Origin: Vulcanimicrobiota bacterium
GTDB taxonomy: Bacteria > Vulcanimicrobiota > Vulcanimicrobiia > Vulcanimicrobiales > Vulcanimicrobiaceae
NCBI GenBank assembly: GCA_013036105.1
Contig: JAAXCX010000001.1
Location: 124,001 to 188,000 of the forward strand
Direction: 5' to 3'
DNA length: 64,000 bases
Part shown: in pieces, positions 8,498 through 17,282 of the stretch
How the letters are laid out: each line of letters opens with the position of its first letter
How positions within the stretch are numbered: the first letter of the stretch is position 1
The notes under the pieces: model-generated
What the model saw: only the letters and a program-made list of their open reading frames with translations
Database searches by the model: none
What the model was told of the DNA's origin: nothing
Made by a program: the position numbers and the translations under genes

Positions 8498-10663
8498 ATG
8501 ACCTTTGAGGAGCTCGCCTCCGCCGTCAAAACCTACGACTCGTCGCTCGACGTCGCGTGGCTGCAGCGCGTGTATTCCACCGCGGTGCAAGCCCACGAAG
8601 GGCAGCGCCGCGCCTCGGGCGAGTCCTACGTCGAACACCCCCTGGCGGTCGCCGGCATTTTGGCCGAGCTCGAAATGGATCGGCAGACGATCGCCGCCGC
8701 GCTGCTGCACGACGTCGTCGAAGATACCAGCATCACCACCGAGCAAGTCGCTGCCGAATTCGGCAAAGAGATCGCGAGTTTGGTGGACGGCGTCACCAAA
8801 CTCACGCGTATTCCGTATCAATCGAAGGAAGAAGCGCAGGTCGAAAACTTGCGCAAGATGTTCATGGCGATGGCTAAGGACATCCGCGTCATCATCATCA
8901 AGCTCGCCGATCGCCTGCACAACATGCGCACCCTCTCGAGTTTGCCGCCGGCCAAGCAGCTGGCGATCGCGCGCGAAACGCTGGACATCTACACGCCCAT
9001 CGCGCACCGCTTGGGAATCTGGAAGATCAAGTGGGACATGGAGGACCTGTGTCTGCGCGTGCTCGATCCCGAGCGCTACCGCGAGATCGTCGAGCGCGTA
9101 GCCAAGACGCGAAAAGAACGCGAAGGTGTTGTGTCGTCGGTCATCACCAAACTCAACGCCGAGTTCGGCGTGCTGGGCGTCAACGCGAAGATCGAGGGCC
9201 GGCCCAAACACTTCTACTCGATCTATACGAAGATGAAGACCGGGCGCGATTTTTCGACGATTTACGATTTAACGGCGATCCGCATCATCGTCGATTCGGT
9301 CAAAGACTGTTACGCCGCGCTCGGCGCGGTGCACGCGCTCTGGACGCCGCTGCCCGGCCGCTTCAAAGACTACATCGCGATGCCTAAACCCAATATGTAT
9401 CAATCGCTGCACACCACCGTGGTCGGCCCCGAAGGTGAAGCGCTCGAAATTCAAATTCGCACCTGGGAGATGCACCGCACGAGCGAGTACGGCATCGCCG
9501 CGCACTGGCGCTACAAAGAGGGCGGCAAAGCCGACCAATTCGAGAACAAACTCTCGTGGCTGCGCGCGCTGCTCGAATGGCAGAAAGATATGCGCGACTC
9601 CCGGGTTTTCATGGAAAACCTCAAACTCGATCTCTTCGATTCGCAAGCCTTCATCTTTTCGCCGCGGGGCGACGTCTTCAGCATGCCGGCCGGCGGCACG
9701 CCGCTCGATTTCGCTTACGCCGTTCACACCGACGTGGGCAACCACTGCGTCGGCGCGCGCGTCAACGGACGCATCGTTCCACTGGATTCGGCGCTGCAGA
9801 ACGGCGACATCTGCGAAATCCTCGTCAACAAATCGAGCGGACGGCCGTCGCTCGACTGGCTTTCGACCGTCAAAACCAGCAGCGCAAAACACAAGATCAA
9901 GCAGTGGTTCCGCAAGGAACGGCGTGAAGAGAACGTGCTTGCGGGCCAAGAGGCCGTCGAACGCGAGTTAGCGCGCCGCCACATCGGCTTCGAAGTGCTG
10001 CGCGGTGAACTCATCGAGCGCATCGCGCGCCGCATGAACTATACGGCGCCGAGCGATCTCTTCGCGGCGATCGGCTTCGGCGACGCCTCGGCGCTTTCGG
10101 TCATCAACCGTATCAAGGACGAACTCAAAGCTTCCAAAGTCGTCGAGTTCGATACGATCGCGCGTCCGCCGTCGGTTTCACGGCGCACGGTGCGCAAGAG
10201 CAGCGGCATCCGGATAGCGGGCGTTGACGACGTGCTCGTCCGGCTTTCGAAGTGCTGTAGCCCCGTTCCGGGCGATCATATCGTTGGGTACGTCACGATC
10301 GGCAAGGGCGTCTCCGTGCACCGGGCTGATTGCCCCAACGTTGCCTACATGACCGCGACGCCCGAGCGCATGCTCGAGGCGAGCTGGATCGGCAAGACGG
10401 AGATCACGCACGCGGTTGACATCGAAGTCGAGGCGCTCGATCGCGCGGCGCTGCTGCAAGACGTGATGGCCGTTTTTGCCGAGCTCAAGACTGCCGTCAG
10501 TTCGGTCACCGCGCGCGTCAAACGCGACCGCCATGCCGTGGTCAGCCTCACGGTGCAAATCCACGATTTGGATCATTTGCACAAAATTCTGCGCAAACTC
10601 GAAACGCTCAAAGACGTTCGCCGCGTCTATCGCGTAACCAAGCGCGAAACGAAGTCGTCGTAG
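8498..10663 (+). CDS. relA: bifunctional (p)ppGpp synthetase/hydrolase (RelA/SpoT homologue)
   Basis: A full-length RSH protein of 721 residues that makes and degrades the stringent-response alarmone. The domain order is HD hydrolase (HPLAVA, LLHDVVEDT and LADRLHNMRTL motifs intact), synthetase (GRPKHFYSIYTKM, YDLTAIRII, EIQIRTWEMH), TGS (SPRGDVFSMPAGGTPLDFAYAVHTDVG is the region), a zinc-finger/helical part containing CCSPVPGD, and a C-terminal ACT domain. The intact HDxxED implies active hydrolysis. Of three close ATGs, the one at 8498 was chosen because AGGTGAG sits just before it. Confidence 0.95.
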   Translation: MTFEELASAVKTYDSSLDVAWLQRVYSTAVQAHEGQRRASGESYVEHPLAVAGILAELEMDRQTIAAALLHDVVEDTSITTEQVAAEFGKEIASLVDGVTKLTRIPYQSKEEAQVENLRKMFMAMAKDIRVIIIKLADRLHNMRTLSSLPPAKQLAIARETLDIYTPIAHRLGIWKIKWDMEDLCLRVLDPERYREIVERVAKTRKEREGVVSSVITKLNAEFGVLGVNAKIEGRPKHFYSIYTKMKTGRDFSTIYDLTAIRIIVDSVKDCYAALGAVHALWTPLPGRFKDYIAMPKPNMYQSLHTTVVGPEGEALEIQIRTWEMHRTSEYGIAAHWRYKEGGKADQFENKLSWLRALLEWQKDMRDSRVFMENLKLDLFDSQAFIFSPRGDVFSMPAGGTPLDFAYAVHTDVGNHCVGARVNGRIVPLDSALQNGDICEILVNKSSGRPSLDWLSTVKTSSAKHKIKQWFRKERREENVLAGQEAVERELARRHIGFEVLRGELIERIARRMNYTAPSDLFAAIGFGDASALSVINRIKDELKASKVVEFDTIARPPSVSRRTVRKSSGIRIAGVDDVLVRLSKCCSPVPGDHIVGYVTIGKGVSVHRADCPNVAYMTATPERMLEASWIGKTEITHAVDIEVEALDRAALLQDVMAVFAELKTAVSSVTARVKRDRHAVVSLTVQIHDLDHLHKILRKLETLKDVRRVYRVTKRETKSS

Positions 10664-10692
10664 CGCCTCTGAACCACTACCTCGTTCTCATT

Positions 10693-11406
10693 GTGGCGGC
10701 GCTGGCCGGCGGCGCGATCAACAGCGTCGCGGGCGGCGGCAGTTTCTTGACCTTCCCCGCCCTGGTGCTCACCGGCGTGGCGCCGATTCCGGCCAACGCT
10801 ACCAACAACACGGCGATGTGGCTGGGCGTTGTCGCGTCCGCGCGCGGCTATCGCGAAGAGGTGCGCGGATACCGCCGGATGCTCGTGCCGGCGCTCATTG
10901 TGAGCTCGGTCGGCGCGCTAGCCGGCGCGATTCTCTTGCTCAAGACGCCGCCCGCGATCTTCGTGCGCATGATCCCGTGGCTGCTGCTGTTTGCGACGGT
11001 GGTCTTCGCGATCAGTCCGTGGCTGACAAACAAAAGCGTTTCGGGAGCGCGCGCTCATACGCCGTGGCAGCTCGCGGCGCAATTCGCGGTCGCTGTGTAC
11101 GGGGGCTATTTCGGCGCGGGCATCGGAATATTGATGCTCGCTATTCTGTCTTTTTCGGGCTTGCCGAACCTGAACGTGATGAACGGCTTGAAGACGGTGC
11201 TCTCGGTGGCCATCAACGGCGTTGCGCTCGTGCCGTTTATCATCGCCGGCATCATCGTGTGGCAGGTCGCGCTCGTGATGGCGATCTTTACGATGTTAGG
11301 CGGTTACTTTGGCGCGCGCTTTTTCCGGCAAGTGCCTTCCTCGATCACGCGCATCGTCGTGCTGTGCATCGGCGTGGGAATGTCGGCCTACTTTTTTGTG
11401 CGCTAG
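10693..11406 (+). CDS. TauE/SafE family sulfite/sulfonate exporter-like permease
   Basis: The 237-residue membrane protein has about seven to eight hydrophobic segments and the family N-terminus AGGAINSVAGGGSFLTFPAL, followed by the second repeat GGYFGAGIGILMLAILS. The family moves sulfite, sulfonates or other anions. The GTG at 10693 cuts into the first membrane helix; a CTG at 10669, just after the relA stop, would give the fuller start and may be the real one. Its TAG overlaps the TAG of the convergent RND gene. Confidence 0.85.
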   Translation: MAALAGGAINSVAGGGSFLTFPALVLTGVAPIPANATNNTAMWLGVVASARGYREEVRGYRRMLVPALIVSSVGALAGAILLLKTPPAIFVRMIPWLLLFATVVFAISPWLTNKSVSGARAHTPWQLAAQFAVAVYGGYFGAGIGILMLAILSFSGLPNLNVMNGLKTVLSVAINGVALVPFIIAGIIVWQVALVMAIFTMLGGYFGARFFRQVPSSITRIVVLCIGVGMSAYFFVR

Positions 11407-14400
11407 CTGGCCGGTGCGCCCGAAGGCGCCGGCGTTTCGCCGACGTGCGCACGGCGCTCGCGTTTAGCGCGCCGTTTGGCAAAGCGCGATTCGATGTTGT
11501 TGACCGACCACAGGTACAGCGTCGGAATGACGATGAGCGAGAGGACCGTCGAGCAGAGCAATCCGCCGACCACGACGGTTCCGAGCGGAGCTTGCGTCTG
11601 GCTTCCCGCTTCGATGCCTGAGGCGATCGGAAGCATACCGCCCACCGTGGCGAGCGTGGTCATGAGAATCGGACGCAGCCGCATCGGCGCGGCTTGCAGC
11701 AGCGCGTCGCGCGCGGGCAGCCCGCGGCGGCGCAATTGATTGGTAAACTCGACGACCAAGATCGCGTTCTTCACGACGATGCCGACGAGCATCAAAATTC
11801 CGATGAAAGCCGTCAGCCCAAACGAGCGCTGCGTGACCACCAGCGCGATCACGACACCCGCCAGCGACAGCGGCACGGCGACCATGATGATGATCGGATG
11901 CAGCAGCGATTCAAATTGCGCCGCCAGCAGCATGTAGATGAGCAGAATGGCGAGCAGTACGATCAGACCCAGGCTGCCGAATGTTTGATTCTGCTGTTGG
12001 ACCGATTGGCCGAACTCCCAGAAATATCCGGGCGGCAGCGTGATCGAGTTCATGATGTTTTGCGCTTGTGCCACAACCGCGCCCAGCGGCGCGCCCGCAA
12101 CCGAAGCGGTCACGTCGATCTCGCGCTGTTTGTCCTGGCGAGTGATTTGCGACGGTCCCTGACCCACGGCGATGGTCGCGAGGTCGGCCAGCGGAATCGT
12201 CGGCAGAGCGTATTGCTGACTGAGGTTCTGCGTTCCGGTGCTTGAAAGCAGACTGCCTGCGCCGCCAATCGTTCCACCGGCGACGAGCGATCCGGCTCCC
12301 GGAGCAGGCACTTGAAGATTCAGGATCGACTCGTACGATCGGCGCTGATCCGGCGGCAGTTGCACGATGATCGGATACTGCGTTCCGTTCGTCTGAAGAT
12401 ATGATGCGATGCTGCCGCTAGTGCCGGTATCGATGGTCTGGGTGATCGTCTGCGTCGAAAGTCCGAGCGCGGCCGCTTTCACCCGGTCGACGTTGATGTT
12501 CAGCAGCGGCTGAGACGGTGTGATGCCGGTGTCGGGGCGCGTGACGCCGGGCACCTGCGCGAGCTTCGGAATAATTTGTGTCTGCGAGATGTTGTAGAGC
12601 GTGTTGAAGTCCGGACCGTATATCTGAATGTCCAGGCTGTCTTGTCCGCGCGCAATGATACTCTGCACGATGTCTTGCGTGCGCCCGAACGCCTGAAGTC
12701 CCGGAATAGGCTTTCCGAAGATCGCGCGCATCTTCGCAAATTGCGGGTTGCTGGGACGCGCGGACGAACCGCTCGAACTTCCGCCTCCGGCTCCGCCGCC
12801 GCCTGCGCCGCGGCGTCCGCCGAAGGTGCCGTTGAGCGCGCCTTGCCATTGCGTGACGAACTGGCCGGCCTGCGCGCTGGTCGTGTTGGGTTTGAGCGCG
12901 ATTGAAACGTTTGCGCTGTTGCCCCCGCCTCCGCCGCCGAATCCGCCGCCTCCGCCGCCGACTTGTACCGCCAGAACGTCAACGCGCGGATCTTTGCGCA
13001 TCCGGCTTTCGACGTCTTTGGCTACGGCGTTGGTGACGTTGAGCGCCGTTCCGTTTGGCATGCGCAAGGTAAAACGCACGAACGGGGAGTTCGAGGCGGG
13101 GAAAAGCTCTGTCGCAACCGCGCCGAGGCGCAGCGCGAGCAAGGTGACGATCAAGATCGCGCCGGCCGCCGCCAGGACTGGCCCGGGGTGGTCGAGCGAC
13201 CACGAAAGCCGGCCGCGGTACCATCCGGCAAAGCGTTCGTACGTTTTGTCGAACTTTTGCGTAAAGCGCGCGTAGGCGCCTTGACTGTGGCCGTTGGTGT
13301 GAGGTTTTTCGTCTTGCAGTAAAATCGTGGAGAGCATCGGCACGGTGGTTAGCGCGACCAACAGGGAGATTGCGACTGCCGACATCACCATCAGCGCAAA
13401 CGGCATGAACAGCAGCCCTTGCAGCCCCGGAATCAGCAGCAGCGGTACGAAGACCGTGATAACCGTTACCGACGACGCGAGCACGGCTGAAAAGATCTCG
13501 GTAACGGCGCTTTCGGCAGCTTCTTTGACATGCTGGCCGCGCGCCATGTGCCGGTAGATGTTCTCGATGACGACGATCGCGTCGTCCACAATCAGGCCGA
13601 CGGCCAGTGCCAAACCTCCCAGCGTCATCGTGTTGAGCGTGAAACCGAACATGTACGCCGCAAAGAGCGTTCCGAGCACCGAGATCGGAAGCGAGACCGC
13701 GACGATCACCGTTGAGCGCCACGAGTGTAAGAAGAGCAGGATGATGAGGATGGCGAGCACCGCGCCGTACAGGGCCGTGTGTTCAAGTGCGGTGACGGCC
13801 TGCGTGATGAAGCCTTTTTGATCGAAGGTCACAGCGAACTGCATGCCGGGGTAGCGTTGCTTAATCTGATCGATCTTGGCGTAGATTCCTTGCGCCGCTT
13901 GTACGACGTTGGCATTCGGCTGCGCGGTCACCGAGACGCCCAGTGCTTCGATTCCATTCACGCGTTGGAACGTGCGCTGCTCTTCGATCGAGTCGCTGAC
14001 GTTGGCGACGTCGCGTAAAAAGACGGGCGCGCCGTTCTTGGTCGCCACGACGATGTTCGCGATCTGCGTAGGATCGGTGAAGAGCGCGTTGGTTTGAACT
14101 TGATACTCGTTCTTGGCGATCTGCACGACGCCGGCCGGCAGGTTGACGTTTTCTTGGCCTATGCGCTGGACGATCTGCGCCATCGTGAGATTGTAGCCCG
14201 CGAGCTTATTGGGGTCGGGCTGAACCATGATCGCACGCGTTTGATCGTTGCTGACCGAGACCGATGCGACGCCGGAGACGGCCGAGAATTCGTCGGAAAG
14301 CGTGTTCGTCCACAGATCGCCCAAATCGCGCATCGACATGTTCGGGTCGGTGACGAACATGCGGACGACCGGCAGCGAGTTCGGATTGAATTTACTGATC

Positions 14401-14786
14401 TGCGGCTGAGAGAGGTTCGGATCGTTTGGAAGGCTGCTGAACGCGCGCGAGACCTGCTGCTGCACGTCGACTGCGGCCGTGTCGATATTCACGCCGTAGT
14501 AGAACTGCGCGGTGATATTGCTGCTGCCTTCGGACGACGTTGAATTGATCTGCTGGATGCCCGCAACGCGGCTGACCGCGTTTTCGAGCGGCCGCGTGAT
14601 AAGCGTCTCCATCTGCTGAGGCGCCACGTTGGTGTAGCTGACGCTCACGTTGATGACGGGCGGCGAGAAGCTGGGGAGCAGATCGATGGGCAGCCGCGGG
14701 AAAGCGAAAATTCCGAGCACGACAATCGCGCAGGCGATCATCGCTACGGTCACGCGCCGGTTGACGGCGAAGCGGGCGATAGGCAT
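11403..14786 (-). CDS. RND efflux transporter, AcrB/HAE1-like inner-membrane pump
   Basis: The 1127-residue protein has the RND architecture: an N-terminal helix, a large periplasmic loop, helices 2-6 (with VGLIVDDAIVVIEN carrying the paired Asp of proton relay), a second periplasmic loop and helices 8-12. Two glycine-rich inserts sit in the second half (around residues 608-620 and 650-675). They fall in the porter-domain region and are not part of the usual AcrB sequence. No membrane-fusion or TolC gene lies beside it, so partners must be encoded elsewhere. It is convergent with the TauE gene and divergent from rpsF. Confidence 0.9.
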   Translation of the reverse strand: MPIARFAVNRRVTVAMIACAIVVLGIFAFPRLPIDLLPSFSPPVINVSVSYTNVAPQQMETLITRPLENAVSRVAGIQQINSTSSEGSSNITAQFYYGVNIDTAAVDVQQQVSRAFSSLPNDPNLSQPQISKFNPNSLPVVRMFVTDPNMSMRDLGDLWTNTLSDEFSAVSGVASVSVSNDQTRAIMVQPDPNKLAGYNLTMAQIVQRIGQENVNLPAGVVQIAKNEYQVQTNALFTDPTQIANIVVATKNGAPVFLRDVANVSDSIEEQRTFQRVNGIEALGVSVTAQPNANVVQAAQGIYAKIDQIKQRYPGMQFAVTFDQKGFITQAVTALEHTALYGAVLAILIILLFLHSWRSTVIVAVSLPISVLGTLFAAYMFGFTLNTMTLGGLALAVGLIVDDAIVVIENIYRHMARGQHVKEAAESAVTEIFSAVLASSVTVITVFVPLLLIPGLQGLLFMPFALMVMSAVAISLLVALTTVPMLSTILLQDEKPHTNGHSQGAYARFTQKFDKTYERFAGWYRGRLSWSLDHPGPVLAAAGAILIVTLLALRLGAVATELFPASNSPFVRFTLRMPNGTALNVTNAVAKDVESRMRKDPRVDVLAVQVGGGGGGFGGGGGGNSANVSIALKPNTTSAQAGQFVTQWQGALNGTFGGRRGAGGGGAGGGSSSGSSARPSNPQFAKMRAIFGKPIPGLQAFGRTQDIVQSIIARGQDSLDIQIYGPDFNTLYNISQTQIIPKLAQVPGVTRPDTGITPSQPLLNINVDRVKAAALGLSTQTITQTIDTGTSGSIASYLQTNGTQYPIIVQLPPDQRRSYESILNLQVPAPGAGSLVAGGTIGGAGSLLSSTGTQNLSQQYALPTIPLADLATIAVGQGPSQITRQDKQREIDVTASVAGAPLGAVVAQAQNIMNSITLPPGYFWEFGQSVQQQNQTFGSLGLIVLLAILLIYMLLAAQFESLLHPIIIMVAVPLSLAGVVIALVVTQRSFGLTAFIGILMLVGIVVKNAILVVEFTNQLRRRGLPARDALLQAAPMRLRPILMTTLATVGGMLPIASGIEAGSQTQAPLGTVVVGGLLCSTVLSLIVIPTLYLWSVNNIESRFAKRRAKRERRAHVGETPAPSGAPAS

Positions 14787-14841
14787 CGGTTAGTGCTCTG
14801 TTCCCATCCTTCCTTAGAATGTGCCAAACACGGGTGAGAAG

Positions 14842-14880
14842 CCCCTGAGAGGCCCTCCGGCCCCCCTCGGGGAACACCGC
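14842..14880 (+). promoter_or_regulatory. structured rpsF leader, possible S6:S18 autoregulatory element
   Basis: A GC-rich nested hairpin (CCCC-T-GAG-A-GGCC, loop CTCC, GGCC-CCC-CTC-GGGG) is followed by AACACCGC nine bases before the rpsF ATG. Known S6:S18 leader motifs combine a hairpin with CCG and CACCG elements, both of which occur here. The GGGG arm also includes the only ribosome-site-like purine run. The match is by eye only. Confidence 0.35.
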
Positions 14881-14888
14881 GACCCGCC

Positions 14889-15251
14889 ATGGCAAACGAA
14901 TATGAAGTGACCTATCTGCTGCGCCCCAACCTGGAAGAGGCCGAAGCCGACCAGCGCGCGGCCGCGATCGCCCAATCCCTCACCTCCAACGGCGGCGAAG
15001 TGCTCAACGTCGACAAGCTCGGCAAGAAGCGCCTCGCCTACGAGATGCACGACGTGCGCGAGGGGATTTACGTCATCATGCGGTTCCGCAGCGAGACGTC
15101 GGCCGCCAAAGAACTCGAGCGCCAATTGGGGTTGAACGAAGACGTTCTGCGGGCACTTCTGATTCGGCTCGACAAGCAAGCCCTCGAGGCCGAAAAAGTG
15201 GCCGCGGCGGCGCCCCCGGTTCCGCCGCAGGCACCGACTCCCGCCGAATAG
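14889..15251 (+). CDS. rpsF: 30S ribosomal protein S6
   Basis: This 120-residue protein matches bS6 along its length: start ANEYEVTYLLRPNL, middle GGEVLNVDKLGKKRLAYEM, then GIYVIMRF and the LNEDVLRALLIR helix. The last 20 or so residues are an Ala/Pro-rich tail. S6 binds the central domain of 16S rRNA with S18. It is followed by ssb, but rpsR (S18), normally next in the cluster, is 27.7 kb away. Confidence 0.97.
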   Translation: MANEYEVTYLLRPNLEEAEADQRAAAIAQSLTSNGGEVLNVDKLGKKRLAYEMHDVREGIYVIMRFRSETSAAKELERQLGLNEDVLRALLIRLDKQALEAEKVAAAAPPVPPQAPTPAE

Positions 15252-15322
15252 AGTGCCAGACTGGTGGCAGTCTGAGGGCCTATCATGGCAGTAACGAGCA
15301 TCTGAAGAAAAGGTAAGGCATC

Positions 15323-15754
15323 ATGGCGGCATCGTTTAACAGAGTGATTTTGGTCGGCACGCTGGTGCGCGACCCGGAGATTCGCTACATCCCTTCCGGC
15401 GCTGGCGTCACCAAGTTTCGCATCGCGGTTAATCCCAACAAGCGCGACCCAAAACCCGAAGACACGCTCTTCGTGGACATCGTCGCTTGGGAGAAACTTG
15501 CCGAAACGTGCAACACCTATTTAAAGAAGGGCATGTCGTGTCTGGTCGAAGGCCGGCTTTCGATTCGTCAATACGACGACAAGGAAGGCAACAAGCGCCA
15601 AGCGACCGAGATCGTGATCAACACGATGCAAATGCTGGGCTCGCGCCAAGATCGTCAGCAGCAAGAAGCAAGCGAAGGTTTCGGCAACGGCACGCCGGTT
15701 GCAGCGGGCGCGGCCCCGTTAGGCGATGCGCTGGACGAAGAGATCCCGTTTTAG
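15323..15754 (+). CDS. ssb: single-stranded DNA-binding protein
   Basis: The 143-residue SSB has an N-terminal OB fold (NRVILVGTLVRDPEIRY, FVDIVAWEKLAE, LVEGRL), a short Gln/Gly-rich linker and the acidic protein-docking tip DEEIPF. It coats single-stranded DNA and recruits replication and repair proteins. AAAGGTAAG precedes the ATG. The last codons and stop (CCGTTTTAGCGTTTTAGCGC) run into the first copy of the intergenic repeat described below; the same string recurs at 17262. Confidence 0.97.
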   Translation: MAASFNRVILVGTLVRDPEIRYIPSGAGVTKFRIAVNPNKRDPKPEDTLFVDIVAWEKLAETCNTYLKKGMSCLVEGRLSIRQYDDKEGNKRQATEIVINTMQMLGSRQDRQQQEASEGFGNGTPVAAGAAPLGDALDEEIPF

Positions 15755-15830
15755 CGTTTTAGCGCTGTCTCACGGTATCTAGCGAAAAACCGTGAGATAC
15801 TGTGAAAATAACCAGATAATGTGAAATTAG
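15750..15830. repeat. intergenic repeat cluster, copy A (after ssb)
   Basis: This copy contains GTTTTAGCGTTTTAGCGCTG, a 9-bp stem TCTCACGGT / ACCGTGAGA (15768-15797, 12-base loop holding ATCTAGCGAAAA), and two copies of the core GAGATACTGTGAAAT (15794 and 15813, the second diverged). Other copies lie at 17193, 19575 and 20219. The hairpin has no T-run, so it is not a typical terminator. Confidence 0.75.
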
Positions 15831-15888
15831 GGAAACCCGAACCATACGACTTGAAAGCTCAATAACCGCGGACGCTTTCGGCAGACTA

Positions 15889-17151
15889 TTAGCTCGCGAC
15901 GTGCACCTGCGGAAAGAACAGGATCGCATCGAACGCTTTAGGCACGATGAGTTTGTCGGGGCGGCCCCCCTCGACGGGGCGCATCGTATTCATCCAAACG
16001 GCCACCGGGCCCGCAACCGGTATTTTCCGCAGATCGATCCAGCAAGCGGTGCGGCATACTTTGGAAAGCAACGCCGCAACACTGTTTTCGTCCGGCGCGG
16101 TGTCCGCTCCATTTATTCGCCCGAACGATGTTGCAAGAGCAACATAATCCTGGCCGAGACTTGCATGAAGATACTCGCCGAGGCCCGATGTGAACTTATC
16201 GGTGACCATCGGACCTTTACTGACATGCCAATTAGCCTGATACAACAAAATGCGTCCTTGCGCGCCTTCACGACGCAACGCCCAGGCGAGTTCTTTTGCC
16301 ATCGCGGGCTCACGCTGCGCTTGGGGATTGCTTTCCGAGCCGGTAGCTCGAAAGTTTGCGTTCAAGTCTCTTGCAACAATCGCCGAGCGGTACGCCTTTT
16401 CGAATTCGTCGCTGGTCGTGGCGGCCGGCCAAGAGACTGCCCGCCGCTCGAAGAGCGAGACGAGATCGTCAATCGCGGCGGTCAGCGTGTTCTGTTGATC
16501 AGCGGTGAGTGAGTCGTACGATGTGGACGCGAAACTTGTCTCAAGCGGTCCGATGCGCACGCGTAACGCAGTAGCCTGAGCCGAATCGACCTGATCAACA
16601 TAGGCAAGGGCCGAATCGATGGCAGTCCGGGCTTCGGTAAATTGCCCGCTGCGTCCACCTGTTAGGTCAATGCCGTAAAAATGAATCTTTCTCTTGGTGG
16701 TACTCCGCTCATTATATTGGCGCAGCCATTTCAGGAGAGCCTCATTCTCTGAGTAGGCAACAGGACTCGACCATGAAAACACCGAGGCGATTACTGCCGT
16801 TGAGAGCTCGCCACGTCCTGAAATATACTCGTCTACGGCCGTGGATTCGTTGTATCCGGTCTCAGCCGCGAGCGCGGTCACGCCGAGTGACGTGACGGCG
16901 AATTCTAACAGTTGGTTTCGAAGCCCGAGAAACTCGTCCACCCCGTGTTGCGATTCACCCAGCCCGATCACTCGTGCGTGTGCGACGAGCGGCCGAATCG
17001 CGCTGATGTCCATGGGCATCGCGTTCACTTTAGCCCACTGCAGCACGGAAGGGGGAACGGTTGGCGCATTTCCTTGCGCTTGCATCGCAGCGGGCAAAAA
17101 CACCATTACCGCGAGCGTAATCAGGCCAGCGAAGTATCGCGCAAGGTTCAT
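15889..17151 (-). CDS. exported erythromycin-esterase family protein
   Basis: The 420-residue protein has a signal peptide (about residues 1-25) and the erythromycin-esterase signature: ARVIGLGESQHGVDEF near residues 59-74, the AAETGYNES segment, the FYGIDLTGG strand, and REPAMAKELAWAL near residue 290. The Ere/succinoglycan-biosynthesis family hydrolyses macrolide lactones or related esters, but export and the environmental setting leave the substrate open. Its C-terminal GGRPDKLIVPKAFDAI is repeated, with only synonymous changes, in the pseudogene at 19698-20217. A 16-bp palindrome abuts the ATG. Confidence 0.8.
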   Translation of the reverse strand: MNLARYFAGLITLAVMVFLPAAMQAQGNAPTVPPSVLQWAKVNAMPMDISAIRPLVAHARVIGLGESQHGVDEFLGLRNQLLEFAVTSLGVTALAAETGYNESTAVDEYISGRGELSTAVIASVFSWSSPVAYSENEALLKWLRQYNERSTTKRKIHFYGIDLTGGRSGQFTEARTAIDSALAYVDQVDSAQATALRVRIGPLETSFASTSYDSLTADQQNTLTAAIDDLVSLFERRAVSWPAATTSDEFEKAYRSAIVARDLNANFRATGSESNPQAQREPAMAKELAWALRREGAQGRILLYQANWHVSKGPMVTDKFTSGLGEYLHASLGQDYVALATSFGRINGADTAPDENSVAALLSKVCRTACWIDLRKIPVAGPVAVWMNTMRPVEGGRPDKLIVPKAFDAILFFPQVHVAS

Positions 17152-17167
17152 ACCTATAACTATAGGT
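17152..17167 (-). promoter_or_regulatory. 16-bp palindrome abutting the esterase start codon
   Basis: ACCTATAGTTATAGGT (7-bp arms, two-base centre) ends one base before the ATG. A two-base loop cannot form a stable RNA hairpin, so a dimeric repressor site is more likely. It contains TATAGT, a passable -10 hexamer, and no Shine-Dalgarno sequence is visible, so the message may be leaderless or nearly so. Confidence 0.4.
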
Positions 17168-17192
17168 GACGCATTACTTCCCTGTCAAGGCA

Positions 17193-17282
17193 GCGAGATA
17201 TTGTGAAATGCGGGACAAAACGGCGAGATACTGTGAAATTCGGCCAAATCGTGAGACAACGCCGTTTTAGCGTTTTAGCGCA
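17193..17282. repeat. intergenic repeat cluster, copy between esterase genes
   Basis: Two units with a 30-bp period each begin GCGAGATAYTGTGAAAT (17193, 17223). They are followed by CGGCCAAATCGTGAGACAAC and by GCCGTTTTAGCGTTTTAGCG, the latter overlapping the 3' end of the alpha/beta-hydrolase gene. The layout is shared with 19575-19660. Confidence 0.75.

Noticed and set aside
7973-9211. 412-residue minus-strand open frame
   Set aside because: It is antisense to the secreted-protein gene and the 5' half of the (p)ppGpp synthetase; it arises from GC-rich codon bias.
10669-10692. CTG at 10669 as the annotated start of the TauE-like gene
   Set aside because: It would restore the first membrane helix but CTG starts are rare, so it is recorded only as an alternative.
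15768-15797. Rho-independent terminator of rpsF-ssb
   Set aside because: The stem is good but no T-run follows on either strand, and the same hairpin recurs as part of a repeat family.
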